Assembly: GCF_000003605.2 (NCBI RefSeq)
Contig: NW_003112483.1
Location: 120,204 to 144,361 of the forward strand
Origin: Saccoglossus kowalevskii
Taxonomy: Eukaryota; Hemichordata; Enteropneusta; Harrimaniidae
Length of the DNA: 24,158 nucleotides
Direction of reading: 5' to 3'
The position numbers were made by a program, and so were the translations under genes. Under the pieces are notes generated by a model. It saw only the letters and a program-made list of their open reading frames with translations, did no database searches and had not been told where the DNA came from. Below, piece by piece: positions 21,801-24,143 of the stretch (positions are counted from its first letter, which is position 1; every line of letters begins with the position of its first letter).

Positions 21801-24143
21801 AGTGAATATGCTCAAAATATCAAAATAGTGAAATTAAATGTCAGTGAAAATAAATGGTTTTATAGCATACCGGTATGCAAAAGTTTAGTTTTTGGCTTGC
21901 TTATAATGAAGTGATGGGTCAATACATTTGTGATATGATTTTGCTGTTGCGTACTTGATATACAATTTTTATGTGATATACTTCAGTCATGTTACAAAGT
22001 GTGTAAATTAATAATTTCTTTCTTTCAGACTCAAGAAACCAATGCTCTTATTAATACAATCTTGGATGTCCAACCTCGTATGGCAACTTCAGGTGGTGGC
22101 ATGACCAATGATGACATTGTTAATGAATTAGCTACAAGTATTTTAGAGAAATTCCCTGAAAAACTGGACATTGAAGAAGCCAATCAAGAAATGTTCAAGG
22201 TAAGTTGCTGTTGCTTCTTCAGATGTTGACATCTTTTCTATAAATTCCTCTCATAATATGATCTAATTAGTTATGGCTGTCAACAGAAAAAAATGTATTC
22301 TGATTTTATCATCAGTCTTACAGTTTTTAATATTCCCTCTGTTGTATTGTTTTAAAATTTGTTGCTATACTTGTTAGTTGCCATGTGTTTCATATTTGTT
22401 GTCTTCATTACAGCCTGATGCCAAGGGTCGAGCCAATTCCCTGGCAACAGTACTTATTCAAGAAGTAGAAAGATTCAACAAACTACTTCGGGTTATCAAG
22501 GTAAGTGAAAACATTTTAGACATTTGTTCATAACTTACAAATGAGGACACAAAATATGTGACCATTCTTTTTGCAGTGTAACAACATGTGTCATATTTGC
22601 TTGCTTTGTGTTTTTGTAACATTGCATTGTTTCTTATATTTATAGACCTCACTACGAACGATCATAAAAGCTATCAAAGGTTTAGTGGTAATGTCTGAAC
22701 AATTAGAGAGTGTCTACAACAGTTTTCTCAACAACCATGTGCCAGATATGTGGGCAAATGCTGCGTACCCTTCACTGAAACCACTGGGTGGATGGGTCAA
22801 AGATTTAGTCCTCAGAATTGGCTTCATTCATGTAAGTTTTACATTATGTGATATCAGTCGAATGATCTATTGAATTCAAAGAAACTATATTGACAAACTA
22901 TTGGTAGGAATGAGTGGGTGGTGGATCAGTTTTGGCCTATGGAAAACAAAACATCTTTTGATTTAATATCCTACAAATATTACCAAAATAAATAAATTGT
23001 TGTCTATTTTTACAGCATTGGATTACACATGGTTTACCCAAATCCTTCTGGTTGTCCGGTTTCTACTTCCCACAAGGTAAAATATCAATATCATTACATC
23101 TATTGATGAAATCCAAAACAAGATTTAAAATATTCTGAATGATAAGCAAATAAATTTGAATCTTATAAATATGTAGTGTTTTGTCTAATTTAGTTGTATG
23201 GTTTTTACATAAGTTATATGAATTTTAAATTGATCACATGAATGAAACATTATGTCTTTTTTATGTAGGTTTCTTGACTGGCACTCTGCAGAATCATGCT
23301 CGTAAATATGACCAACCAATTGATGCATTAAGTTTCAAATTCAATATGTTGACACAGTACCGAGACCAAGGTGAGGTGGCTTTGCAACAAGAACACCTGG
23401 CATTTGGTGAAACCGCAGATGTTGACAAACAGGTAAATTACACTATGATAGCATTTCTTGTACATTTTCATCATTACCCTTTGTTACCATTCAACTTAAT
23501 ATTTAATTTCAGCTTATTAAAAAGTAGTATTACATTTTTATAGCACAGTTTATGAGCCAGGCAGGTCACAATAAAGGCCTTTGCCTAGGCTGACTTGTTT
23601 TGAGTTCTTCAAAATAATTATTTCTGATTTCGGATCAGTTTTTTCCTGCACATAGGTCTACAAGTTTCAATGTTTCAACTATTCCATTTTCATGAGGCAC
23701 AAAAGTTAATGTATACTTTGTTATCACGTATCTTCAACAACATCCATCATTTTTACTGATTGTACCATTCATACAATCCATCTCATAATCTAAACACCAA
23801 TATTCCCTGCTCTGTTTTATAGTTTATCCATTTTCTATATATATTAAGTGGCTTTCATTTACGGAACCTGAATCAGAAATGCTGAAGTTTTGTAGATACA
23901 TTTTTAATTTTCAATTGAAATATTTCAGTTATTTTTTGGACATTCCTTATTTATGATCGCCTGTTTCACCTCAGTAGCATATGTTTTTCTCTGCTGTCCA
24001 TACCAAGATTATGTCAGTATTGCCGTATATATATATAGATATTGTAAATTTCTATTTCTTAGGGTGAGGAAAAGAAAGCGAAAAAGTCAGACAGCAGTGA
24101 GGTTGTTAGCTGTATGTGTAGGTTTATATTACCAGAAAATGAT
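581..24143 (+). CDS. DNAH6: Axonemal dynein heavy chain 6 ortholog, partial (43 exons, motor domain)
   Basis: The gene encodes the ring and stalk of a ciliary inner-arm dynein heavy chain, an ATP-driven motor that moves toward microtubule minus ends and bends the axoneme. Joining the exons listed below gives 7,902 bases and 2,634 codons without a stop. In order the product shows AAA1 (P-loop GPAGTGKT, residues 21-28), AAA2 (GPTGGGKT, 302-309), AAA3 (GTTGVGKS, 645-652) and AAA4 (GVGGTGKQS, 997-1005). Then follow the stalk with its microtubule-binding domain (about 1344-1453), AAA5, AAA6 and most of the C-terminal domain. It is partial at both ends: about 1,400-1,500 N-terminal residues and about 100 C-terminal residues are outside. 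DNAH6 is preferred over DNAH3, DNAH7, DNAH12 and DNAH1 because near-identity to recalled vertebrate DNAH6 continues through the fast-evolving stalk and C-terminus. All introns are GT-AG except the one after 19711. Confidence 0.9.
992..1145 (+). CDS. DNAH6: DNAH6 exon w2: AAA1 sensor I region
   Basis: This exon covers residues 101-152. It reads [13 protein letters not shown], then the AAA1 sensor-I segment [17 protein letters not shown] and [15 protein letters not shown]. The last base is the first base of a split Ala codon (phase 1) completed by w3. It follows a short 111-bp intron ending in TTTTTTTAG. Confidence 0.95.
1242..1513 (+). CDS. DNAH6: DNAH6 exon w3: AAA1 lid helices
   Basis: This exon covers residues 152-242. 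It reads [13 protein letters not shown], then [20 protein letters not shown] and [10 protein letters not shown]-type text (here [14 protein letters not shown]). This is the conserved C-terminal helical part of AAA1 that leads to AAA2. It enters in phase 1 and ends in phase 0 at ACG|GTAAGC. Confidence 0.95.
1514..1910 (+). other. Intron w3 (397 bp)
   Basis: A GT-AG intron, AT-rich, with a T run near 1731-1739. I see no repeat element or second gene in it. Confidence 0.7.
1911..2123 (+). CDS. DNAH6: DNAH6 exon w4: AAA2 Walker A
   Basis: This exon covers residues 243-313, phase 0 at both ends. It begins [18 protein letters not shown] and ends with [19 protein letters not shown]. The AAA2 P-loop GPTGGGKT lies at 2088-2111. 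In dyneins AAA2 binds nucleotide but does not hydrolyse it, so this is a structural site. Confidence 0.95.
2322..2507 (+). CDS. DNAH6: DNAH6 exon w5: AAA2 core
   Basis: This exon covers residues 314-375. A variable helix ([19 protein letters not shown]) is followed by the very conserved [20 protein letters not shown] and [16 protein letters not shown]. Phase 0 at both ends. The donor TCA|GTAAGT is unambiguous, and the reading frame beyond it is intron. Confidence 0.93.
2651..2847 (+). CDS. DNAH6: DNAH6 exon w6: AAA2 Walker B region
   Basis: This exon covers residues 376-441. It reads [20 protein letters not shown], then [20 protein letters not shown] and ends [25 protein letters not shown] occupies the AAA2 Walker B position and has no catalytic DE pair, which agrees with AAA2 being non-hydrolytic. 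The last Arg codon is split (CG|T), phase 2. Confidence 0.95.
3175..3271 (+). repeat. Left terminal inverted repeat of the Tc1/mariner-like element
   Basis: This 97-bp arm pairs with 3799-3895. It contains its own inner palindromic stretch, CTCGCTAGCGA (with the CGCTAGCG core near 3217-3224). Confidence 0.88.
3799..3895 (-). repeat. Right terminal inverted repeat of the Tc1/mariner-like element
   Basis: This arm is the reverse complement of 3175-3271 with only a few substitutions, all in the inner third. It is followed by TA at 3896-3897. Confidence 0.88.
4262..4445 (+). CDS. DNAH6: DNAH6 exon w7: end of AAA2
   Basis: This exon covers residues 441-502. It opens [20 protein letters not shown] and ends [17 protein letters not shown] plus an acidic and tryptophan segment is the usual dynein sequence closing the AAA2 core. 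It enters in phase 2 and leaves in phase 0 (CAG|GTACGT). Confidence 0.94.
4543..4767 (+). CDS. DNAH6: DNAH6 exon w8: AAA2-AAA3 connecting helices
   Basis: This exon covers residues 503-577, phase 0 at both ends. It reads [19 protein letters not shown], then [20 protein letters not shown] and [20 protein letters not shown] matches the conserved dynein GGxLxxx segment of the AAA2 lid. Confidence 0.94.
4956..5177 (+). CDS. DNAH6: DNAH6 exon w9: AAA3 N-terminal part and Walker A
   Basis: This exon covers residues 578-651, phase 0. It reads [38 protein letters not shown] and [11 protein letters not shown]. The P-loop GTTGVGKS is interrupted by the intron between Lys 651 and Ser 652. AAA3 is the regulatory ATPase site of dynein (Pfam AAA_7). 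Confidence 0.95.
5429..5576 (+). CDS. DNAH6: DNAH6 exon w10: AAA3 after the P-loop
   Basis: This exon covers residues 652-701. It supplies the P-loop serine, then reads [33 protein letters not shown] and [18 protein letters not shown] is a conserved AAA3 signature. The final Gly codon is split (G|GT, phase 1). Confidence 0.94.
5577..5992 (+). other. Intron w10 (416 bp)
   Basis: A very AT-rich GT-AG intron ending ACTTTTCCAG. An open frame at 5762-6019 is intronic read-through. No repeat or second gene is visible. Confidence 0.75.
5993..6150 (+). CDS. DNAH6: DNAH6 exon w11: AAA3 Walker B
   Basis: This exon covers residues 701-753. It reads [38 protein letters not shown] and [23 protein letters not shown] is the AAA3 Walker B, and [12 protein letters not shown] is the invariant segment after it. 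Ends in phase 0 at CAT|GTAAGT. Confidence 0.95.
6280..6411 (+). CDS. DNAH6: DNAH6 exon w12: AAA3 sensor segment
   Basis: This exon covers residues 754-797, phase 0. It reads [20 protein letters not shown], then [19 protein letters not shown] and [20 protein letters not shown] is the AAA3 sensor-I and arginine-bearing motif of axonemal dyneins. Confidence 0.95.
6412..6742 (+). other. Intron w12 (331 bp)
   Basis: A GT-AG intron ending TTGTTTCACAG. I see nothing else in it. Confidence 0.7.
6743..6914 (+). CDS. DNAH6: DNAH6 exon w13: AAA3 lid
   Basis: This exon covers residues 798-855. It reads [14 protein letters not shown], then [20 protein letters not shown] and [20 protein letters not shown] is the hallmark of the dynein AAA3 lid. 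The final Gly codon is split (phase 1). Confidence 0.95.
6915..7576 (+). other. Intron w13 (662 bp)
   Basis: A GT-AG intron holding the near-palindromic element at 6998-7124. The rest, 7125-7576, is AT-rich with no visible gene. Confidence 0.75.
6998..7124. mobile_element. Near-palindromic foldback/MITE-like element (127 bp)
   Basis: The left arm 6998-7033 and the right arm 7090-7124 are inverted copies with a few mismatches, sharing CTGATATCACTT and GAGCTG. Weaker pairing continues inward toward a GCTAG at about 7056-7060, so the whole unit could fold into one hairpin. No target duplication could be fixed and the family is unknown to me. It could be a MITE or a decayed palindromic repeat. 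Confidence 0.65.
7577..7875 (+). CDS. DNAH6: DNAH6 exon w14: AAA3-AAA4 connection
   Basis: This exon covers residues 855-954. It reads [40 protein letters not shown] and [33 protein letters not shown] is conserved in all axonemal dyneins. The stretch around QNVEPNSYV is variable. Ends in phase 0 at GAC|GTAAGT. Confidence 0.94.
7876..8225 (+). other. Intron w14 (350 bp)
   Basis: A GT-AG intron. No repeat, RNA gene or second coding region is visible. Confidence 0.7.
8226..8305 (+). CDS. DNAH6: DNAH6 exon w15: start of AAA4
   Basis: This 80-bp exon covers residues 955-981. It reads [20 protein letters not shown], then AMEHVSR. KLVFFxDAxEHVSRI is the conserved lead-in to the AAA4 P-loop. The last Arg codon is split (AG|A, phase 2). 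Confidence 0.93.
8592..8823 (+). CDS. DNAH6: DNAH6 exon w16: AAA4 Walker A and Walker B
   Basis: This exon covers residues 981-1058. The P-loop GVGGTGKQS is at 8638-8664 and [17 protein letters not shown] follows. The exon ends at VFLFTDTQ, the AAA4 Walker B, with Asp-Thr in place of Asp-Glu, as in other axonemal dyneins as I recall them. AAA4 is therefore likely to bind ATP but hydrolyse it poorly (Pfam AAA_8). Ends in phase 0 at CAG|GTACAT. Confidence 0.95.
8824..9273 (+). other. Intron w16 (450 bp)
   Basis: A GT-AG intron with the piggyBac-like element at 9016-9217 in its second half. Its first part stays open in the exon frame until 8990, but that stretch has no dynein similarity. Confidence 0.75.
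9016..9217. mobile_element. piggyBac-like MITE flanked by TTAA (202 bp with both TTAA)
   Basis: TTAACTCTTTGAATGC at 9016-9031 is inverted as GCTTTCAAAGGGTTAA at 9202-9217. A TTAA sits at each outer edge, and the termini fit the piggyBac pattern TTAA-CCCTTTGNNNGC. The interior is AT-rich with no coding capacity. The two arms differ at about two of sixteen positions. The class is assigned from terminus style only. Confidence 0.75.
9274..9575 (+). CDS. DNAH6: DNAH6 exon w17: AAA4 sensor and lid
   Basis: This exon covers residues 1059-1159. It reads [55 protein letters not shown] and [29 protein letters not shown] and CMSPVG with [19 protein letters not shown] are invariant dynein AAA4 segments. 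The final Arg codon is split (AG|A, phase 2). Confidence 0.96.
9813..9879 (+). CDS. DNAH6: DNAH6 exon w18: AAA4 C-terminal helix
   Basis: This 67-bp exon covers residues 1159-1181 and reads [30 protein letters not shown] continues the WPREAL motif from w17. The donor AAG|GTATAA is weaker than its neighbours but restores phase 0 for w19. Confidence 0.9.
10170..10324 (+). CDS. DNAH6: DNAH6 exon w19: base of the stalk
   Basis: This exon covers residues 1182-1233. It reads [20 protein letters not shown], then [20 protein letters not shown] and MLSEKKK. [15 protein letters not shown] is the conserved entry to stalk coiled coil 1 (Pfam MT domain). The last Lys codon is split (AA|A, phase 2). Confidence 0.95.
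10325..10747 (+). other. Intron w19 (423 bp)
   Basis: A GT-AG intron with a 12-base G run at 10569-10580. Around 10496-10521 GTACCAA and TTGGTAC can pair across a 12-base loop. This sits inside text resembling a dispersed AT-rich repeat (AAACTTGGTACACATATG). No second gene is visible. Confidence 0.65.
10748..10928 (+). CDS. DNAH6: DNAH6 exon w20: stalk coiled coil 1, proximal part
   Basis: This exon covers residues 1233-1293. It reads [20 protein letters not shown], then [20 protein letters not shown] and [11 protein letters not shown]. RVKNGLxKLxET begins the ascending helix of the antiparallel stalk. Confidence 0.95.
10929..11474 (+). other. Intron w20 (546 bp)
   Basis: A GT-AG intron with a tetranucleotide microsatellite at 11049-11098. 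The rest has no recognisable element. A minus-strand open frame at 11265-11534 overlaps the exon and is a chance shadow. Confidence 0.65.
11049..11098. repeat. AATG/AAAT tetranucleotide microsatellite
   Basis: About twelve four-base units alternate AATG with AATA variants within intron w20. It is interrupted, and therefore probably less mutable than a pure array. Confidence 0.9.
11475..11710 (+). CDS. DNAH6: DNAH6 exon w21: distal coiled coil 1 and start of microtubule-binding domain
   Basis: This exon covers residues 1294-1372. It reads [20 protein letters not shown] and [20 protein letters not shown], a charged heptad-rich helix. Then come [18 protein letters not shown] and [27 protein letters not shown] and the KPP turn mark the top of the ascending helix and the first helix of the microtubule-binding domain. 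The donor at ACAA|GTATGT leaves phase 2. The frame stays open beyond it to 11756, but that part is intron. Confidence 0.93.
11711..12982 (+). other. Intron w21 (1,272 bp), splitting the microtubule-binding domain
   Basis: A GT-AG intron ending TTTTTTTCACAG. It holds a short (TACTG)n tract near 12653-12669 and a member of the TACTGTAAA MITE family at 12782-12895. The open frames at 11846-12076 and 12601-12783 have no recognisable homology. The text around 12080-12300 (AGGTGGCGCTCAC and a duplicated ATTTCTAATAATT) may be old repeat, but no boundaries are visible. Confidence 0.7.
12782..12895 (-). mobile_element. TACTGTAAA-family MITE, short copy (about 114 bp)
   Basis: Read on the minus strand it starts TATACTGTAAAATACTTTAT, continues TTTCACTTGG and later TTTTTGCTAATTTC, and ends with AGTGAAAATAAATTTCATA. 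This is the same order of motifs as the copies at 15952-16149 and 21684-21875, but with an internal deletion. The edges are approximate. Confidence 0.6.
12983..13145 (+). CDS. DNAH6: DNAH6 exon w22: core of the microtubule-binding domain
   Basis: This exon covers residues 1372-1426. It reads [39 protein letters not shown] and [16 protein letters not shown]. DWPSAKxLLG and FLKxLxxYDKEN are the microtubule-contacting helices of the stalk tip. Ends in phase 0 (AAG|GTATGC). Confidence 0.95.
13311..13393 (+). CDS. DNAH6: DNAH6 exon w23: end of microtubule-binding domain
   Basis: This 83-bp exon covers residues 1427-1454. It reads [20 protein letters not shown], then [24 protein letters not shown] closes the binding domain, and the Pro after TVQ marks the start of descending coiled coil 2. 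The Arg codon is split (AG|A, phase 2). Confidence 0.95.
13394..13715 (+). other. Intron w23 (322 bp), more than half a transposon
   Basis: A GT-AG intron. The TA-flanked MITE at 13506-13686 fills 181 of its 322 bases and ends 29 bases before the exon. The remaining 3' tail supplies a pyrimidine-containing TTTTCTTATCACAG acceptor. Confidence 0.85.
13506..13686. mobile_element. TA-flanked MITE with internal GCGGCTTCTA repeats (181 bp)
   Basis: Inverted termini lie at 13504-13530 and 13662-13688 (TA included) and match at 25 of 27 positions. The outer sequence is CTGTAAAATCTGTATTA and the inner edge GCCGC. A TA stands on each side. The interior has four copies of GCGGCTTCTA (about 13529, 13568, 13643 and 13662), mostly preceded by GGATG or GGGT. 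There is no coding capacity. The TA duplication is compatible with Tc1/mariner, but the termini do not decide the superfamily. Confidence 0.82.
13716..13953 (+). CDS. DNAH6: DNAH6 exon w24: stalk coiled coil 2
   Basis: This exon covers residues 1454-1533. It reads [40 protein letters not shown] and [20 protein letters not shown], then [14 protein letters not shown]. It is a long heptad helix descending from the microtubule-binding domain. The RAGKLTxALxDEQxRW motif joins it to AAA5. Phase 0 at the donor. Confidence 0.95.
14393..14403 (-). promoter_or_regulatory. SINE B box (RNA polymerase III internal promoter)
   Basis: The minus strand reads AGTTCAAATCT against the consensus GGTTCRANYCC. 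The core TTCAA is kept but the end bases have drifted, so activity today is doubtful. Confidence 0.7.
14436..14446 (-). promoter_or_regulatory. SINE A box (RNA polymerase III internal promoter)
   Basis: The minus strand reads TAGCATAGTGG, which fits TRGYNNARNGG at every position. It is paired with the B box at 14393-14403. Confidence 0.8.
14818..15120 (+). CDS. DNAH6: DNAH6 exon w25: AAA5 N-terminal part
   Basis: This exon covers residues 1534-1634, phase 0. It reads [57 protein letters not shown] and [13 protein letters not shown]. These are the AAA5 signatures (Pfam AAA_9). AAA5 lacks a P-loop, as in all dyneins. The donor is CAA|GTAGGT. Confidence 0.95.
15121..15757 (+). other. Intron w25 (637 bp)
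   Basis: A GT-AG intron, AT-rich. CTATGGTTTT and AAAACCATGG (15301-15338) could form a weak stem. No mobile element or gene is recognised. Confidence 0.65.
15758..15943 (+). CDS. DNAH6: DNAH6 exon w26: AAA5 core
   Basis: This exon covers residues 1635-1696, phase 0. It reads [40 protein letters not shown] and [16 protein letters not shown]. It ends at TFVS just before the GG of w27. The donor TCT|GTAAGT lies within about 10 bases of a MITE copy (15952-16149). Confidence 0.95.
15944..16349 (+). other. Intron w26 (406 bp)
   Basis: A GT-AG intron whose first half is a TACTGTAAA-family MITE (15952-16149). The rest, 16150-16349, shows no feature. Confidence 0.75.
15952..16149 (-). mobile_element. 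TACTGTAAA-family MITE, longer copy (about 198 bp)
   Basis: The minus strand starts ATACTGTAAATTCATTAATT, then ACTCACTGGGT. It ends AGTGAATATGCACAAAATAC, then a CAAATAGTGAAGTTAAATG-type stretch and TTAGTGAAAATATTGTAAA. Both the start and the end closely match the copy at 21684-21875. The middle is more diverged. The right-hand edge in minus orientation lies about 8 bases from the exon w26 donor. Confidence 0.75.
16350..16522 (+). CDS. DNAH6: DNAH6 exon w27: end of AAA5
   Basis: This exon covers residues 1697-1754. It reads [39 protein letters not shown] and [18 protein letters not shown]. FYMTTKLxNPHYLPE and NFTVTxxGLEDQLL are universal dynein AAA5 motifs. The Ser codon is split (AG|T, phase 2). 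Confidence 0.96.
16523..16931 (+). other. Intron w27 (409 bp)
   Basis: A GT-AG intron holding the hAT-like MITE at 16709-16851. Nothing else is visible. Confidence 0.75.
16709..16851. mobile_element. hAT-like MITE with 8-bp target duplication (143 bp)
   Basis: The terminus CAGGGATTGTATTAA at the left end is inverted as TTAACACAATCCCTG at the right end (14 of 15 positions). ATACAAGC at 16701-16708 and GTACAAGC at 16852-16859 form an 8-bp target duplication with one mismatch. CAGGG termini with 8-bp duplications are the hAT pattern. There is no coding capacity. Confidence 0.78.
16932..17112 (+). CDS. DNAH6: DNAH6 exon w28: strut helix after AAA5
   Basis: This exon covers residues 1754-1814. 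It reads [37 protein letters not shown] and [18 protein letters not shown]. [13 protein letters not shown] and [13 protein letters not shown] form the helical buttress that contacts the stalk base. Phase 0 at AAG|GTAACA. Confidence 0.95.
17113..17470 (+). other. Intron w28 (358 bp)
   Basis: A GT-AG intron ending TACTCTTGCAG. No element is seen. Confidence 0.7.
17471..17884 (+). CDS. DNAH6: DNAH6 exon w29: AAA5-AAA6 helical region (largest exon)
   Basis: This 414-bp exon covers residues 1815-1952, phase 0. It reads [60 protein letters not shown] and [19 protein letters not shown]. [31 protein letters not shown] is found in every axonemal dynein. The donor is AAG|GTCAGT. Confidence 0.96.
18146..18292 (+). 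CDS. DNAH6: DNAH6 exon w30: AAA6 entry
   Basis: This exon covers residues 1953-2001, phase 0. It reads [40 protein letters not shown] and [14 protein letters not shown] and WFACCDL are shared with recalled vertebrate DNAH6. The end is variable. Confidence 0.9.
18293..18803 (+). other. Intron w30 (511 bp)
   Basis: A GT-AG intron, very AT-rich. A 101-codon hydrophobic open frame at 18369-18674 looks like chance translation of AT-rich DNA. No repeat was recognised. Confidence 0.7.
18804..18983 (+). CDS. DNAH6: DNAH6 exon w31: acidic variable loop before AAA6
   Basis: This exon covers residues 2002-2061, phase 0. [12 protein letters not shown] is followed by a proline-rich acidic stretch ([20 protein letters not shown], about 2014-2033). 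Then comes [21 protein letters not shown]. The flanks match DNAH6. The acidic segment is not conserved with vertebrates as I recall them, and is likely a surface loop. Confidence 0.9.
18984..19426 (+). other. Intron w31 (443 bp)
   Basis: A GT-AG intron ending TGTTCTTACCAG. Open frames on both strands are chance. No repeat was recognised. Confidence 0.7.
19427..19711 (+). CDS. DNAH6: DNAH6 exon w32: AAA6 core (before the GC-AG intron)
   Basis: This exon covers residues 2062-2156, phase 0. It reads [40 protein letters not shown] and [18 protein letters not shown]. It ends GEWVFLQ. [15 protein letters not shown] and [11 protein letters not shown] are the AAA6 signatures (Pfam Dynein_heavy). The conserved FLQ|NCHLA join places the donor at CAG|GCAAGT, a GC donor. 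Confidence 0.96.
19712..19866 (+). other. GC-AG intron (155 bp)
   Basis: The intron begins GCAAGT at 19712 and ends CATGCAG at 19866. CAG|GCAAGT is the strong consensus typical of functional GC donors: only the second base departs from the GT consensus. The flanking codons join WVFLQ to NCHLA, which is invariant in dyneins. The nearest GT (19716-19717) would add bases that break the frame. Confidence 0.9.
19867..20107 (+). CDS. DNAH6: DNAH6 exon w33: AAA6 lid
   Basis: This exon covers residues 2157-2237. It reads [40 protein letters not shown] and [20 protein letters not shown]. [18 protein letters not shown] is invariant. The last base is the first of a split Ile codon (A|TT, phase 1). Confidence 0.95.
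20108..20411 (+). other. Intron w33 (304 bp)
   Basis: A GT-AG intron ending TTTTTTTATAG. The open frame at 20270-20626 runs through this intron and both neighbours by chance. Confidence 0.7.
20412..20512 (+). CDS. DNAH6: DNAH6 exon w34: AAA6 lid, [18 protein letters not shown]
   Basis: This 101-bp exon covers residues 2237-2270. It reads [20 protein letters not shown], then [14 protein letters not shown]. [19 protein letters not shown] is one of the most conserved dynein strings. Phase 0 at AAG|GTAAAA. Confidence 0.96.
20622..20726 (+). CDS. DNAH6: DNAH6 exon w35
   Basis: This exon covers residues 2271-2305, phase 0. It reads [19 protein letters not shown], then [14 protein letters not shown]. 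YEFNxSD and IPWDAL.Y.TGE continue the conserved post-AAA6 helices. The donor is GAG|GTGAGT. Confidence 0.96.
20927..21041 (+). CDS. DNAH6: DNAH6 exon w36
   Basis: This exon covers residues 2306-2344. It reads [20 protein letters not shown], then [19 protein letters not shown]. [20 protein letters not shown] is invariant in axonemal dyneins. The final Gly codon is split (G|GT, phase 1). Confidence 0.96.
21042..21445 (+). other. Intron w36 (404 bp)
   Basis: A GT-AG intron. It has an 11-base C run at 21131-21141 and a perfect 7-bp stem with a 4-base loop (CCTCTTG-AGAG-CAAGAGG, 21094-21111). Neither has an obvious role. Confidence 0.7.
21446..21567 (+). CDS. DNAH6: DNAH6 exon w37: start of the C-terminal domain
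   Basis: This exon covers residues 2344-2384. It reads [20 protein letters not shown], then [21 protein letters not shown]. LPxxDxPEIFGMHxNANIxFQ leads into the C-terminal domain (Pfam Dynein_C). Phase 0 at CAG|GTAAGA. Confidence 0.96.
21684..21875 (+). mobile_element. TACTGTAAA-family MITE (about 192 bp)
   Basis: It starts TACTGTAAATGCATTAATTA and TTCACTGGGT. It ends AGTGAATATGCTCAAAATAT, then GTCAGTGAAAATAAATGG and TTTTATAGCATA. The two ends are imperfect inverted copies (TACTGTAAA...ATTCACTG against TGCTATAAA...TTCACTG). It is the same family as 15952-16149 and 12782-12895, which lie in the opposite orientation. Confidence 0.75.
21865..21878. repeat. 14-bp perfect palindrome GCATACCGGTATGC
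   Basis: This exact palindrome sits at the distal edge of the MITE in intron w37. It contains one of three TACCGGTA octamers in the window (the others are at 6214-6221 and 12584-12591). Confidence 0.8.
22029..22199 (+). CDS. DNAH6: DNAH6 exon w38: C-terminal domain
   Basis: This exon covers residues 2385-2441, phase 0. It reads [39 protein letters not shown] and [18 protein letters not shown]. ETxxLIxTILxxQPR is conserved and the SGGG loop is the usual flexible linker. Confidence 0.95.
22414..22500 (+). CDS. DNAH6: DNAH6 exon w39: C-terminal domain
   Basis: This 87-bp exon covers residues 2442-2470, phase 0. It reads [20 protein letters not shown], then FNKLLRVIK. LxTVLxQEVxRFNxLLxxI is the conserved helix. 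Confidence 0.95.
22646..22831 (+). CDS. DNAH6: DNAH6 exon w40: C-terminal domain
   Basis: This exon covers residues 2471-2532, phase 0. It reads [40 protein letters not shown] and [20 protein letters not shown]. [39 protein letters not shown] is diagnostic of axonemal dyneins. Confidence 0.96.
23016..23076 (+). CDS. DNAH6: DNAH6 exon w41: C-terminal domain
   Basis: This is the shortest exon (61 bp) and covers residues 2533-2553. It reads [20 protein letters not shown] and a split Gly (G|GT, phase 1). PxSFWLSGFxFPQGFLTG spans the junction with w42. Confidence 0.95.
23269..23432 (+). CDS. DNAH6: DNAH6 exon w42: C-terminal domain
   Basis: This exon covers residues 2553-2607. It reads [40 protein letters not shown] and [15 protein letters not shown]. 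GFLTGxLQNxARKYxxPID is conserved. The second half has begun to diverge from recalled vertebrate sequence. Phase 0 at CAG|GTAAAT. Confidence 0.95.
23433..24062 (+). other. Intron w42 (630 bp)
   Basis: A GT-AG intron ending CTATTTCTTAG. It is AT-rich, with no mobile element or gene recognised. An open frame from 23953 runs into exon w43 by chance. Confidence 0.7.
24063..24143 (+). CDS. DNAH6: DNAH6 exon w43: lysine-rich loop before the C-terminal beta-barrel
   Basis: This 81-bp exon covers residues 2608-2634, phase 0. It reads [20 protein letters not shown], then FILPEND, followed by donor GAT|GTAAGT at 24144. Most dyneins have a variable stretch here followed by PEDGVxVHGL. LPEND fits just before that motif, which would lie in the next exon outside the window. 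The acceptor and frame are right, but the inserted KKAKK segment and CMC are not recalled from vertebrate DNAH6, so this exon is less certain. Confidence 0.75.

Larger units (their letters stand above)
21568..22028 (+). other. Intron w37 (461 bp)
   Basis: A GT-AG intron holding a TACTGTAAA-family MITE (21684-21875) and a 14-bp perfect palindrome at its distal edge (21865-21878). Confidence 0.75.

Noticed and set aside
24081-24143. A short intron inside exon w43 (GTTGTTAG...TTACCAG)
   Set aside because: It would be only about 34 bp, and the alternative acceptors either give a stop or break the phase. The uninterrupted frame ends in LPEND, as expected.
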